Shown here: one piece after another, positions 9,494 through 18,440 of the stretch
Layout of the letters: each line of letters opens with the position of its first letter
Numbering within the stretch: the first letter of the stretch is position 1
Assembly (NCBI RefSeq): GCF_009363255.1
Contig: NZ_CP045318.1
Location: forward strand, 3,151,501-3,215,500
DNA: 64,000 nucleotides
Direction of reading: 5' to 3'
Source: Roseivivax sp. THAF197b
GTDB lineage: Bacteria > Pseudomonadota > Alphaproteobacteria > Rhodobacterales > Rhodobacteraceae
The notes under the pieces: model-generated
What the model saw: the letters and a program-made list of their open reading frames with translations, nothing else
The model's database searches: none
What the model was told of the DNA's origin: nothing
Position numbers and translations under genes: made by a program

Positions 9494-10221
9494 GCGAGGC
9501 TGCGAGAAACCGGCTCAACCTCGCGCTGCGCGGCAGCGATCCGGTCCATGGCCGAAAGCTGGCCTTCGCGCTGCATGGCGTGATCCTCGCCTCGGCCGTG
9601 ATGCTGACGCTGCAAAGCATGGAAAGCCTGCCCGAGGCCGCGCATCGCGCATTGTGGATCGGCGAATACATCATCCTCGCGATCTTCACCGTGGAATATG
9701 CCGCGCGGCTCTGGTCGGCGCCGAACCGGCTGCAATATGCCACGAGCTTCTGGGGCATCCTCGATCTTCTGGCGATCCTGCCCGCGATCCTGATGCTTCT
9801 GCCCGATTGGCAGAGCCTGCGGCTTCTGCGCCTTCTGCGCGCCGTCCGCTTGTTGAAACTCCTGCGTCTCAGCAGCGCCATGGCCCGGATCGAGCGCGCC
9901 TTCGCCGAAAGCCGCGATGAGCTGATCCTCTTCACCTTCGCCGCCGTGATCGTGCTATTCATCGCGGCCGTCGGCATCCACCATTTCGAACATGAAGCCC
10001 AGCCCGAGAAGTTCGGGTCGATCCCCGCCGCCTTGTGGTGGGCGCTGGCCACCCTGACCACGGTGGGCTACGGAGATGTCTATCCGATCACCATGGGGGG
10101 CCGCATCTTCACCGGCTTCATTTTACTCATCGGTCTGGGAATCATCGCGATTCCCGCCGGTGTGATCACCTCGGCCTTGCTAAGAGGCCATCGCCGTGAC
10201 GATGATCGCGGCCAAACATGA
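9490..10221 (+). CDS. voltage-gated-type potassium channel
   Basis: A 243-residue ion transport protein: four S1-S4-like segments, with an Arg/Lys-spaced S4 helix (LLRLLRAVRLLKLLRL), then a pore domain with the selectivity filter TLTTVGYGD near residue 197 and a final helix. This is the Kv/KvAP-like architecture, predicted to be tetrameric in the inner membrane and selective for K+. Unusually, it lies within the ABC operon: its ATG overlaps the permease 2 stop, and the substrate-binding protein follows 23 bases after its own stop. No cytoplasmic ligand-binding domain is visible. Confidence 0.9.
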   Translation: MSEAARNRLNLALRGSDPVHGRKLAFALHGVILASAVMLTLQSMESLPEAAHRALWIGEYIILAIFTVEYAARLWSAPNRLQYATSFWGILDLLAILPAILMLLPDWQSLRLLRLLRAVRLLKLLRLSSAMARIERAFAESRDELILFTFAAVIVLFIAAVGIHHFEHEAQPEKFGSIPAALWWALATLTTVGYGDVYPITMGGRIFTGFILLIGLGIIAIPAGVITSALLRGHRRDDDRGQT

Positions 10222-10244
10222 ATCAGCATCAGGGAGAACGATAC

Positions 10245-11324
10245 ATGCTGCGCAGAACACTGCTTGCCACCGCCGCCGCGGCGGCACTTGCCACCACCAG
10301 CTTTGCCGCGGAACACGAAGAGAAGACGAAGGTCGGCTTCATCTATGTCGGTCCCATCGGCGATGGCGGCTGGACCTATGAGCACAACAAGGGTCGCCTT
10401 GCGGTCGAGGAAGAATTCGGCGACGCCGTCGAGACCGTGTTCCAGGAAAGCGTGCCCGAGGGCGCCGATGCCGAGCGCGCGATCACCCAGATGGCGCTGT
10501 CGGGCGCGGACCTGATCTTCACCACGTCCTTCGGCTACATGGATCCCACCATCGCCGTGGCCGAGAAGTTCCCGGACGTGAAGTTCGAGCACGCCACCGG
10601 CTACAAGCGCGCCGACAACGTCTCGACCTATTCCGCGCGTTTCTACGAAGGCCGCGCAATTCAGGGCCACATCGCGGGCAAGATGACCGAAACGAACAAG
10701 ATCGGCTACATCGCCTCCTTCCCGATCCCCGAAGTGATCCGGGGCATCAACTCGGCCTATCTGCACGCCAAGAAGGTGAACCCGGATGTCGAGTTCTCCA
10801 TCGTCTGGGCCTACACCTGGTTCGATCCCGCGAAAGAGGCGGACGCCGCGCGCGCATTGATCGAGAACGGCGCCGACGTGATCCTGCAGCACACCGACTC
10901 CACCGCGCCGCAGGCCGCGGCACAGGAAGCGGGCGGCATCATCACCTTCGGTCAGGCCTCCGACATGTCGGAATTCGCCCCGCTGCCGCGCGTTTCCTCG
11001 ATCATCGACGATTGGGCGCCCTACTACATCGAGCGCACCAAGGCCGTGATGGACGGGACCTGGGAATCGACCGACACATGGGACGGCATCGGCCCCGGCA
11101 TGGTCGGCATCGGCGAGATTTCCGACGCCGTGCCCGCGGATGTGAAGGAAGAGGCGCTGGCCATGAAGGAGGCGATCGCCTCGGGCGAGTACCACCCCTT
11201 CACCGGCCCGATCAACAAGCAGGACGGCTCGGTCTGGCTGGCAGAGGGCGAGACCGCCGATGACGGCACACTTCTCGGCATGGACTTCTATGTTGAAGGC
11301 CTGACCGGCGAGATCCCGAACTGA
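10245..11324 (+). CDS. BMP-family periplasmic substrate-binding protein
   Basis: A 359-residue BMP/PnrA-family binding protein for the ABC importer encoded upstream. I choose ATG 10245, preceded by AGGGAGA, which gives a clean signal peptide (MLRRTLLATAAAAALATTSFA); an ATG at 10218 would add nine polar residues. The mature protein has the family features KVGFIYVGPIGDGGWTYEHN and FTTSFGYMD, plus VILQHTDSTAPQAAA, which form the nucleoside/purine pocket. There is no lipobox cysteine, so it is soluble in the periplasm. It is the last gene before a strong hairpin terminator. Confidence 0.92.
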   Translation: MLRRTLLATAAAAALATTSFAAEHEEKTKVGFIYVGPIGDGGWTYEHNKGRLAVEEEFGDAVETVFQESVPEGADAERAITQMALSGADLIFTTSFGYMDPTIAVAEKFPDVKFEHATGYKRADNVSTYSARFYEGRAIQGHIAGKMTETNKIGYIASFPIPEVIRGINSAYLHAKKVNPDVEFSIVWAYTWFDPAKEADAARALIENGADVILQHTDSTAPQAAAQEAGGIITFGQASDMSEFAPLPRVSSIIDDWAPYYIERTKAVMDGTWESTDTWDGIGPGMVGIGEISDAVPADVKEEALAMKEAIASGEYHPFTGPINKQDGSVWLAEGETADDGTLLGMDFYVEGLTGEIPN

Positions 11325-11381
11325 TCGTCACGTGAAGGTGCGGCGCGGCGACAAACCGCCCCGCGCCGTTTGATCTATCGG

Positions 11382-11412
11382 AAACGCGCGTCCATCCCGG
11401 CGCGCGTTTTTT
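11382..11412 (+). terminator. terminator at the end of the xdh-transporter operon
   Basis: AACGCGCG near 11383-11390 pairs with CGCGCG(TT) at 11401-11408, with six T at 11407-11412. The converging VWA gene ends at 11442, so the element may stop transcripts from both sides. Confidence 0.6.
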
Positions 11413-11441
11413 CGTGCCGCCTGTCGCCCCGCCTGAAGCCG

Positions 11442-12143
11442 CTATTGCAGGCGCGAGGGCGCAGCGGCGTCAGGCGCCAGCCCGGCCACCAGCGGACAGG
11501 TCAGCGTGCGGTGCAAGGCGCCGATCAGATCGTCGAGCGATTGCGCGCTCAGGTTATGCCCGCCGGTATAGGCCGAGAGGCAGCCCGGCGATGTGCGGTA
11601 CATATCCTGCCCCGGCTCGTAGCCTGCGAACCGGAACCCGATCACATGCACCGTCAGATCGTTGCTCTCATCGGCCAGGCGTTGCGCAACCCGGCAGACC
11701 GAGGATCCGCAGGTGTCGCGCCCGTCGGTCACAAGAACCACGACCGCAGGCTTGTCGCGAAACGACATCGCTTCGGCCGCGAGTTCGACCGCGCGGGCGA
11801 GCGGTGTGTCACCCAAGGGCGACAGCGCGTCGATCTCCGACTGGATCAGCATGCGCTGATGCGGTTCCGGCGCGAGGCGCACCTCGAAGTTTTCGCAGAA
11901 GCCCAGCGCACCCGGCCCGTAGGTGAGAAGGCCCACCGGGCGTTCATCCGGGACCATCGGCAAGACCCGCCGAAGGGCTGTTTGCGCTTCTGCGATGCGC
12001 GTGGGCGAGTCCGAGCCTCCAACGGACTGCGCCATGGAGCCGGAGGCATCGAAGACGATCATGGCGTCCTCGTAACAGCCAGCGGCGGCGTTTGTGGTCA
12101 TCATCGACAGGGCGAGTGCGCCCGAGACCAAGGATCGAAACAT
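11442..12143 (-). CDS. secreted VWA-domain protein 1
   Basis: A 233-residue exported protein with a signal peptide (MFRSLVSGALALSMMTTNAAAG) followed by a von Willebrand factor A domain. A complete MIDAS is visible: DASGSM, the threonine in GDTPLARAV, and the aspartate in VTDGRDTCG. Cysteines flank these sites (GCYEDAM, FCENF, CGSSVC, TCPLV), suggesting disulfides in the periplasm. It is the downstream member of a tandem pair with the VWA protein at 12309, sharing the same motif order and cysteine positions. A GGAGG site precedes the ATG. Function unknown; metal-dependent adhesion or complex assembly is only a family-level guess. Confidence 0.85.
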   Translation of the reverse strand: MFRSLVSGALALSMMTTNAAAGCYEDAMIVFDASGSMAQSVGGSDSPTRIAEAQTALRRVLPMVPDERPVGLLTYGPGALGFCENFEVRLAPEPHQRMLIQSEIDALSPLGDTPLARAVELAAEAMSFRDKPAVVVLVTDGRDTCGSSVCRVAQRLADESNDLTVHVIGFRFAGYEPGQDMYRTSPGCLSAYTGGHNLSAQSLDDLIGALHRTLTCPLVAGLAPDAAAPSRLQ

Positions 12144-12308
12144 GGGCTATGCCTCCATGGGTGATCCTCCCTGACCCAAGAGATGGCACAGACCGGTGAA
12201 CAATTCCTTGTTGCGGCGTGCGTCGGGGCCCACGCTTGAGGCGCCTAGGCCCGATCGCCCACAAAACAGGCGCAGTTGATCGCAATTTGAGCGAAATTTT
12301 ATCGATTT

Positions 12309-13049
12309 TCAGCCCGGACGGTGCATTCCAGCGCTTGCGCTCGCACCGTAGACGTTGCAGCCGAGCGTCACGCGCAACGCCGCCACCAGTTCGGACACGG
12401 TCTCGGCGGAGACGTATTTCCCGCCCGTCCGGTCGGCGAGGCAACGCGCGACGGTCTCGGCGTCCTCGTATTGGTTGTTCTGGCTTTCCCAGCTGAAAAA
12501 ATCGCCGCGCACCTTGTAGCCGATCACATGCACGGTCAGGTCCGCGGCATCGGCGGCCAGTTCCGCCGCCAACAGGCAGGGCGTGCCGCCGCAGGTCTCC
12601 TTCCCATCGGTCACAAGCACGATGGCGCCAGGACGGTCGCGATAGTCCAGCACATCCGCTGCGGTGGCGATGGCCGCGGTCAGAGGCGTATCGCCTGCAG
12701 GCGCCAGCCCGTCGACCGCGTCGATGATGGGGGCGGCTGCCTGCCATTGCGGGCCGAAGCGGATATCCACGCTCTTGCAGGAGATACCCGGCTCGCCCGC
12801 GCGGCCCGGCCCGTAGATCACGAGGCCCAGACGCCGGGCCTCGGCGATGCCGGGCACCGCCTCTCGCACGGCGCGGCGCGCCTCGAAGATGCGCGGCTTT
12901 CCGATCTGGTTGAAGCCCGTCTCGGCCATGGAGCCCGACCCGTCGAAGACGATCATCGCATCCTCGGTGCAAAGCTCGCTCGCCCAGCCGGGCATGCTCA
13001 AGCCGAGGCTGGCGGCAAGCGCCACGGCGCGCGTGAGGCGTCTGGGCAT
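12309..13049 (-). CDS. secreted VWA-domain protein 2
   Basis: A 246-residue paralogue of the neighbouring VWA protein. I choose ATG 13049 (MPRRLTRAVALAASLGLSMP), preceded by GGAGAGA, because it gives a normal signal peptide; the longer upstream reading adds a basic, unlikely leader. The MIDAS residues are DGSGSM, GDTPLTAAI and VTDGKETCGG. Paired cysteines match VWA protein 1 (ELCTEDAM, SCKSV, CGGTPC, GCNVYG). The two genes are 165 bases apart on the same strand, and no other genes sit in their unit. It is divergent from the VOC gene at 13198. Confidence 0.85.
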   Translation of the reverse strand: MPRRLTRAVALAASLGLSMPGWASELCTEDAMIVFDGSGSMAETGFNQIGKPRIFEARRAVREAVPGIAEARRLGLVIYGPGRAGEPGISCKSVDIRFGPQWQAAAPIIDAVDGLAPAGDTPLTAAIATAADVLDYRDRPGAIVLVTDGKETCGGTPCLLAAELAADAADLTVHVIGYKVRGDFFSWESQNNQYEDAETVARCLADRTGGKYVSAETVSELVAALRVTLGCNVYGASASAGMHRPG

Positions 13050-13197
13050 GATATCTCTCCGGCTTGGACCGTGCAGGTTGGCGTTGCGACAAGTATAGCG
13101 TCTGCTGCGTTTCAAGAAAGAAAACATGGCTTGAACGCGCCAAGCCGCAAAGACGCGCTATCCTTCCCGGCAACAGACAGGAAACGGGAGAGCCCCC

Positions 13198-13782
13198 ATG
13201 AAAAAGCTTCAAGTGCAGGGCGTGCACCACATCACCATCACCGGCGCGGATCGGCAAACCTCGATCGATTTCTGGGAAGGGCTGCTGGGGATGCCGTTCA
13301 TCTTCGATCAGCCCAATCTCGACGATCCGGACGAAGGGCATCTTTATTTCGATCCGGGCGACGGGCGGCTCATCACCATCTTCAGCAACGAAAAACGCAA
13401 GCCCGTGCATGACCGGACGCCCACCGATCCGGGCTGCGTGCATCACCTGGCGCTCAACGTCTCGAAGGCGGTGTGGAGCCAGGTCGTCAGCCGCCTCGAC
13501 GAACGCGGCATCCCGCATTCCGGGCCGAAGGATCGGGGCTTCATGGATTCGATCTATTTCAAGGATCCGCTGGGCTTCCTGATCGAGCTGGCCTGCTACC
13601 GGTTCGAGCCGCCGATGGGCTGCAGCCATGCGGACGTGATGATCGAGGCGCACCGGATCCGCGTGGCGCGTGGCGATTACAACATCGCCGAGGTGCATCT
13701 GGCCGATGCGATCGAACTGCTCGTGGAGCGGCGTCAGCAGACGCTGTCCGATGATCGCAGCCCGAAAGATCCCTACCGGTAA
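13198..13782 (+). CDS. VOC-family (glyoxalase/dioxygenase-like) protein
   Basis: A 194-residue vicinal-oxygen-chelate protein. The N-terminal module begins VQGVHHITITGADRQTSIDFW, giving the first metal-binding histidine. CVHHLALNV near residue 80 supplies another, and the glutamate in GFLIELACYRF near residue 127 completes the usual 2-His-1-Glu set. The final 60 residues form a helical extension without a second clear VOC repeat, so it should be a dimer of single-module subunits. The substrate cannot be read from sequence. ATG 13198 follows a GGGAGA site, divergent from the VWA pair. Confidence 0.85.
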   Translation: MKKLQVQGVHHITITGADRQTSIDFWEGLLGMPFIFDQPNLDDPDEGHLYFDPGDGRLITIFSNEKRKPVHDRTPTDPGCVHHLALNVSKAVWSQVVSRLDERGIPHSGPKDRGFMDSIYFKDPLGFLIELACYRFEPPMGCSHADVMIEAHRIRVARGDYNIAEVHLADAIELLVERRQQTLSDDRSPKDPYR

Positions 13783-13896
13783 GACGGAGCCCACGGGCAA
13801 TAAGGGCAGAAGGCGGGGGCCGGAGCGCGACCGGCCGACGCCGCTGCGACACGCGGGGCTATTTTGCTTGGCCCCGCGGAGCATTATGTGACGCGC

Positions 13897-16341
13897 ATGA
13901 ACACCCTACCCGCTTCCCTGCAGACCTGGTTCGACCGACGCGGCTGGCAGATGCACCCGCATCAGGCCGCGATGCTCGACCGTGCGAACGCGCCTGCGCT
14001 GATGCTGATCGCGCCCACGGGCGGCGGCAAGACGCTGGCGGGATTCCTGCCCACGCTGGCGGAGTTGGGAGAAGCGCCCGAACCCGGGCTGCACACGCTC
14101 TATGTGAGCCCGCTGAAGGCGCTCGCCTCGGACATCAAGCGCAACCTCTCGACGCCCATTGCCGAGGCCGGTCTGAACATCCGGGTCGAGGACCGCACCG
14201 GCGACACCCCCGCCAGCCGGAAGAAACGCCAGCGCGCGGACCCGCCGCATATCCTGCTGACCACGCCCGAAAGCCTGGCGCTTCTGACCTCCTACGAAGA
14301 TGCGCCGCGCATGTTCGCGGGCCTCCAGCGGGTCATCATCGACGAAATCCACGCGCTGGCCGAAAGCAAGCGCGGCGATCAGCTGATGCTGGCGCTGGCA
14401 CGTCTCCAGACACTTTGTCCGACACTGCGCCGGGTGGGCCTGTCCGCGACGGTGGACGACCCCGAAGCGGTCGCCCGCCTGATGGCGCGGCACCCAGACC
14501 CCTGCGAGATCATCGAGGCCGATCCCGGCCCCGAGCCTGACATCTCCATGCTGGTGACCGAGGAGGCGCCGCCCTGGTCCGGCGGTGGCGCGAAATACGC
14601 CATTCCGGCCGTGCTGGAGGCCGTGCGCCAGCACAAGACCACGCTGATTTTCCACAATACCCGCGCGCAGGCGGAGATCTTCTTTCACAACCTCTGGCTC
14701 GCCAACGAGGACGGGCTGCCCATCGGCATCCATCACGGCAGCCTCGACCGCGCCCAGCGCGAAAAGGTGGAGGCGGCAATGGTCGCTGGGCAATTGCGCG
14801 CCATCGTCTGCACCGGCAGCCTCGATCTCGGGATCGACTGGGGCGATGTGGATCTGGTGATCCAGGTGGGCGCACCCAAGAATGTCAAACGACTGGTGCA
14901 GCGGATCGGGCGGGCGAACCACCGCTACAACGCGCCTTCGAAGGCGCTTCTGGTGCCCGCGAACCGCTTTGAGGTGGTGGAATGCGTCGCGGCACTTGAG
15001 GCGGTGAAGGCCCGCGACCTCGATGGGGAGCCGCGCGGGCCGGGACCGCGCGACGTGCTCTGTCAGCATATCCTGATCGCGGCGGCCTCGGGCGCTTTCG
15101 ATGCCGACATGCTCTTTGCCGAGATGAACGCGGCAGGGCCCTATGCCGGGCTGACGCGGGCGGAGTTCGATGCCTGTCTCGATTTCTGCGCCACGGGGGG
15201 TTATGCGCTGCGCGCTTACGACCAGTGGCAGCGCATCCGCCAGCGCGATGATGGCAAGTGGGAACTGCGCGATCCGCGCTCCGCCGTGCGGATCCGGCAG
15301 AATATCGGCACGATCCAGGACACGGACACGCTGAAGGTCAAGATGCGCGGGCGCGGCGGCAAACCCCTGGGCGAGGTCGAGGAAGGCTTCGCCGCCTCGC
15401 TGACCAAGGGGGATACGTTCCTGATTGGTGGCAAGATCGTCCGCTACGAGGGCCTGCGCGAGATGGTGGTGGAGGTCAGCCGGGAGGCCACGCGCAAACC
15501 CAAGATCGCGACCTTCATGGGTACGAAATTCGCCACCTCGACGCAGCTGTCGAGTCGCATCGTGACCATGTTCCAACAGGAAGACTGGCCGGAGCTGCCC
15601 GATCACACCGCCGACTGGCTGCGGCTGCAGCGCGATGTCTCGCGCCTGCCCGAGCCCGGGCGCCTTCTGATCGAAAGCTTTCCCCATGATGGGCGCGAAC
15701 AACTGGTGGTCTACGGCTTTGCGGGGCGCAACGCGATGCAGACGCTCGGGCTCTTGCTGACCAAGCGGATGGAGGAGGAGGGCCTCGCCCCCATGGGCTT
15801 CGTTGCCACGGATTACGCGACGTTGATCTGGGGGCTCGATGCGGCGCGCGATCCCCGGCCGCTCTTCGATCTGGAGCGGCTGGAGGCGGGGCTCGAGGGC
15901 TGGTTGCAGGGCAATGCGGTGATGAAGCGGACCTTCCGGGCCTCGGCCACGATTGCGGGTCTGATCGAACGGCAGGTGGGCGGGCAGCGCAAGACCGGAC
16001 GGCAGGCGACGATGTCGTCGGATATTCTGTATGACACGCTGGTCAAGTATGACCCCGGCCACCTGATGTTGCAGATCACGCGCGAGGAGGCGATGCGCGG
16101 CCTCGTGGACTTCGCCCGCATCCGCGAGATGTGCGCGCGGGTGGGCGACCGGATCGACCTTCTGCGGCTCGACCGTGTGACGCCGCTCGCCGCGCCGCTG
16201 TTCCTCGAGCCGGGGCGTGTGCCCATTCGGGGCGATGCCGATGATCGCCTGATCGAGGAGGAGATCACGCAGCTTCTGGACGAGTCCGGTCTGGCGCAGG
16301 TCGACGCGCCCGCGCGCCCCGTCTGGCGCGTGCCCTGGTGA
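13897..16341 (+). CDS. ligase-associated DEXH-box DNA helicase (Lhr-like)
   Basis: An 814-residue superfamily 2 helicase. Walker A is APTGGGKTLAGF near residue 46, the DEXH box is IIDEIHAL near residue 150, and motif VI is QRIGRANHRYN near residue 340. The long C-terminal half carries the Lhr core/winged-helix and DUF4145-like region seen in this group. It is followed after 56 bases by pdeM, the combination named ligase-associated DNA damage response in bacterial genomes. The usual partner ATP-dependent ligase and exonuclease genes are not in this window. I use ATG 13897; an in-frame TTG 33 bases upstream is less likely. Confidence 0.88.
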   Translation: MNTLPASLQTWFDRRGWQMHPHQAAMLDRANAPALMLIAPTGGGKTLAGFLPTLAELGEAPEPGLHTLYVSPLKALASDIKRNLSTPIAEAGLNIRVEDRTGDTPASRKKRQRADPPHILLTTPESLALLTSYEDAPRMFAGLQRVIIDEIHALAESKRGDQLMLALARLQTLCPTLRRVGLSATVDDPEAVARLMARHPDPCEIIEADPGPEPDISMLVTEEAPPWSGGGAKYAIPAVLEAVRQHKTTLIFHNTRAQAEIFFHNLWLANEDGLPIGIHHGSLDRAQREKVEAAMVAGQLRAIVCTGSLDLGIDWGDVDLVIQVGAPKNVKRLVQRIGRANHRYNAPSKALLVPANRFEVVECVAALEAVKARDLDGEPRGPGPRDVLCQHILIAAASGAFDADMLFAEMNAAGPYAGLTRAEFDACLDFCATGGYALRAYDQWQRIRQRDDGKWELRDPRSAVRIRQNIGTIQDTDTLKVKMRGRGGKPLGEVEEGFAASLTKGDTFLIGGKIVRYEGLREMVVEVSREATRKPKIATFMGTKFATSTQLSSRIVTMFQQEDWPELPDHTADWLRLQRDVSRLPEPGRLLIESFPHDGREQLVVYGFAGRNAMQTLGLLLTKRMEEEGLAPMGFVATDYATLIWGLDAARDPRPLFDLERLEAGLEGWLQGNAVMKRTFRASATIAGLIERQVGGQRKTGRQATMSSDILYDTLVKYDPGHLMLQITREEAMRGLVDFARIREMCARVGDRIDLLRLDRVTPLAAPLFLEPGRVPIRGDADDRLIEEEITQLLDESGLAQVDAPARPVWRVPW

Positions 16342-16397
16342 GGCGCCCCGCGCATTCGCCCTTGCGGGCGGCTTCGCGGGCGCATTAAGAACAAGCC

Positions 16398-17060
16398 ATG
16401 AACACCCACGACTTCACCTTCTGTGATGCGGCGTTGCAGGCCCTGCCCTCGGGCGCGCTCTACTGGCCGGACGAGGCGCTTCTCGTTGTCTCGGACCTGC
16501 ATCTCGGCAAGGCTGCGCGGCCCGTATCGGGAGGCGGCGCGCTGTTGCCGCCCTATGACACGGTCGAGACGCTGTCGCGGCTGGATCGCGACCTCGAAGC
16601 CACCGGCGCGCGGGTGGTCATTTGCCTCGGGGATTCCTTCGACAGTGTCGCGGCGGGCGCGGCCCTGAGCGAAGATGAAATCCTCTGGATCACGCGTTTG
16701 CAGGCCGGGCGCAGATGGATCTGGATCGAGGGCAATCACGATCCCGGCCCCGTCGGCATCGGCGGCGCTCATGCCCGACAGCACCAGCTTGGCCCGCTGA
16801 CCTTTCGCCATATCGCAACCCCCGGTGCAGAGGCGGAGGTGTCGGGGCATTACCACCCCAAGGCGCGGCTGGCGCTGCGGGGACGAACCATCACGCGGGC
16901 CTGTTTCCTGATCGACCGCAGGCGCATGATCCTGCCCGCCTATGGCGCTTATACCGGCGGACTGCATTCGACACATGCCGCCTTCCGGCGCTTGATGGCG
17001 GAGGATGCCCGCGCGATCCTGACCGGTCCGCGCCCCCTGGCGATCCCGATGCCGCGCTGA
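16398..17060 (+). CDS. pdeM: ligase-associated metallophosphoesterase/endonuclease PdeM
   Basis: A 220-residue calcineurin-like phosphoesterase. Metal-binding motifs appear in order: VSDLHLGK (D-x-H), CLGDSFDS (GD), EGNHDPG (GNHD), and SGHYHPKA (GHxH). This set and length match PdeM, encoded beside Lhr-like helicases. Its biochemical role is predicted as a nuclease or phosphodiesterase in DNA repair. It lies 56 bases after the helicase and 39 bases before the thioesterase gene, so the three may be co-transcribed. Confidence 0.88.
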   Translation: MNTHDFTFCDAALQALPSGALYWPDEALLVVSDLHLGKAARPVSGGGALLPPYDTVETLSRLDRDLEATGARVVICLGDSFDSVAAGAALSEDEILWITRLQAGRRWIWIEGNHDPGPVGIGGAHARQHQLGPLTFRHIATPGAEAEVSGHYHPKARLALRGRTITRACFLIDRRRMILPAYGAYTGGLHSTHAAFRRLMAEDARAILTGPRPLAIPMPR

Positions 17061-17099
17061 GGGCTTGCGCCCGCGCCAGCCCCGTGGCTTCCTGTCCGC

Positions 17100-17519
17100 A
17101 TGAGTGACCTCGACGCCCGTATCCGCGCCAGTTTCGCGCGCCAGAGCATGATGACGAGCCTTGGCGCGACGCTGGTTTCCGTGGCCCCCGGCGCGGTCGA
17201 AATCGGCGCGCCCATTGGGGCGGCGCATCTCCAGCAGCACGGGTTTGCCCATGCGGGCCTGACCTTTTCCGTGGGCGATTCCGCGGCGGGTTATGCGGCG
17301 CTGTCGATCCTGCCGGAGGGTCGCGAGGTCGTCACCTCCGAGATCGGCATCCATCTTCTGGCGCCCGCGCGCGGCGACCGACTGATCGCACGCGGACGGA
17401 TCATCAAACCCGGGCGGCGGCTGATCGTGGTGGCCTCGGATGTCTATGCGATCGCGGACGGACGGGAGACGCATGTCGCCACGTTACAGGGCACGATGGT
17501 GCCTGTGGATGCAGGCTAG
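17100..17519 (+). CDS. PaaI-family (hotdog) thioesterase
   Basis: A 139-residue hotdog-fold protein of the PaaI/YdiI type, acting on acyl-CoA or similar thioesters. The conserved core reads HLQQHGFAHAGLTFSVGDSA, with the histidine/glycine pair of the family's active site, followed by VTSEIGIHLLAPARGDRLIA. It begins at ATG 17100, 39 bases after pdeM, and converges with the acyltransferase gene, leaving only 23 bases between stops. The substrate is unknown. Confidence 0.85.
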   Translation: MSDLDARIRASFARQSMMTSLGATLVSVAPGAVEIGAPIGAAHLQQHGFAHAGLTFSVGDSAAGYAALSILPEGREVVTSEIGIHLLAPARGDRLIARGRIIKPGRRLIVVASDVYAIADGRETHVATLQGTMVPVDAG

Positions 17520-17542
17520 CCGGGCCGCCCGGCCGACCCCGA

Positions 17543-18439
17543 TTAGCGTCCCAGAGACAGCGTGAGGTCCCGCAACCGGGCGCACAGATCCCGGCCGTTC
17601 GGCGCCAGCGCCTCGAGCGCGGCAGGATCGAGCGGGCGCCCGACGATGGGGGCCTGCGGCTTGCCACAGGCTGCGACCACCTCGTGGATCAGGAGGCCCT
17701 GCCGCAAGGTCGGCGACAGCCGATTGGCAATCTGGTAGGCGCGCGAATTCTGGCCCGGGAAATGGATGGGCACCACCGTCGCGCCGGAGCGCTGGATCAT
17801 CTTGGCGGTGAAGGCATTCCATTCCCGCTCGACGGCGGGGCCGAAAGCGCGATCCGACGACGCCACCACGCCCGAGGGAAACACCGCGATCAGACCACCC
17901 TGGGCCAGATGCGCCATCGCTTCGGCGCGCATCGTGAGCCCCTGCTGCCGCGCATCGGGCTCGTGCGGGAACGGCACCGGGATCATGAAATGCGCAACCT
18001 CATCCACGCCCGTCAGCAAGGAGCGCGTGAGAATGCGGTAATCCTGCCGCTGCCGTCCGATGATTTCCGCCAGAACCATGCCATCGACAAGACCGTGGGG
18101 ATGGTTGGCCACCACGACGACGGGGCCGGTCTTGGGGATGCGGGCGATCTCGCGCATGGGGGTTTCGATGTCGATCCCCATGATCTCCAGCGCGCGTGCC
18201 CAGAAGGCCTGCCCTTCGACGAGGCCCCGCCGCTCGAACCGGCGGACCATGCGCAATAGCGTCAGCTTGCCCGTCATCCATTCCATCGCGCGGATGGTGT
18301 TGGCCTTCCACGGGTTCCCGAAGGTGTTGGCGTAGCTCAGCTTGCGTTTGTCATAAGGAGCCTGAACCGGGGTGACCTCCGCGGGCTCCTCCGAGGTGGA
18401 ACAGGGTCCGGTGGTGGAGGGAAGCGATTCCGGGCGCAT
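17543..18439 (-). CDS. lysophospholipid acyltransferase-family protein
   Basis: A 298-residue PlsC-like acyltransferase. The active-site block is VVVANHPHGLVDGM, an NHxxGxxDG variant of the HX4D motif, followed by IPVPFPHEPDARQQG and the substrate-side block GGLIAVFPSGVVASS. I use ATG 18439, only 1 base after the HPr stop on the same strand, so the gene is translationally close-coupled to the PTS genes. The first 45 residues are a polar, Ser/Pro/Glu-rich leader. It probably acylates a lysophospholipid or ornithine-lipid precursor at the inner membrane; which one is undetermined. Confidence 0.82.
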   Translation of the reverse strand: MRPESLPSTTGPCSTSEEPAEVTPVQAPYDKRKLSYANTFGNPWKANTIRAMEWMTGKLTLLRMVRRFERRGLVEGQAFWARALEIMGIDIETPMREIARIPKTGPVVVVANHPHGLVDGMVLAEIIGRQRQDYRILTRSLLTGVDEVAHFMIPVPFPHEPDARQQGLTMRAEAMAHLAQGGLIAVFPSGVVASSDRAFGPAVEREWNAFTAKMIQRSGATVVPIHFPGQNSRAYQIANRLSPTLRQGLLIHEVVAACGKPQAPIVGRPLDPAALEALAPNGRDLCARLRDLTLSLGR

Positions 18440-18440
18440 G

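Noticed and set aside
11944..13884. A 646-codon minus-strand frame over the VWA and VOC genes
   Set aside because: It crosses two real VWA genes and their signal peptides in another frame.
13906..16062. A 718-codon minus-strand frame
   Set aside because: It is antisense to the helicase gene, whose DEXH and Walker motifs are unmistakable; the reverse frame has a biased Arg/Gly/His composition.
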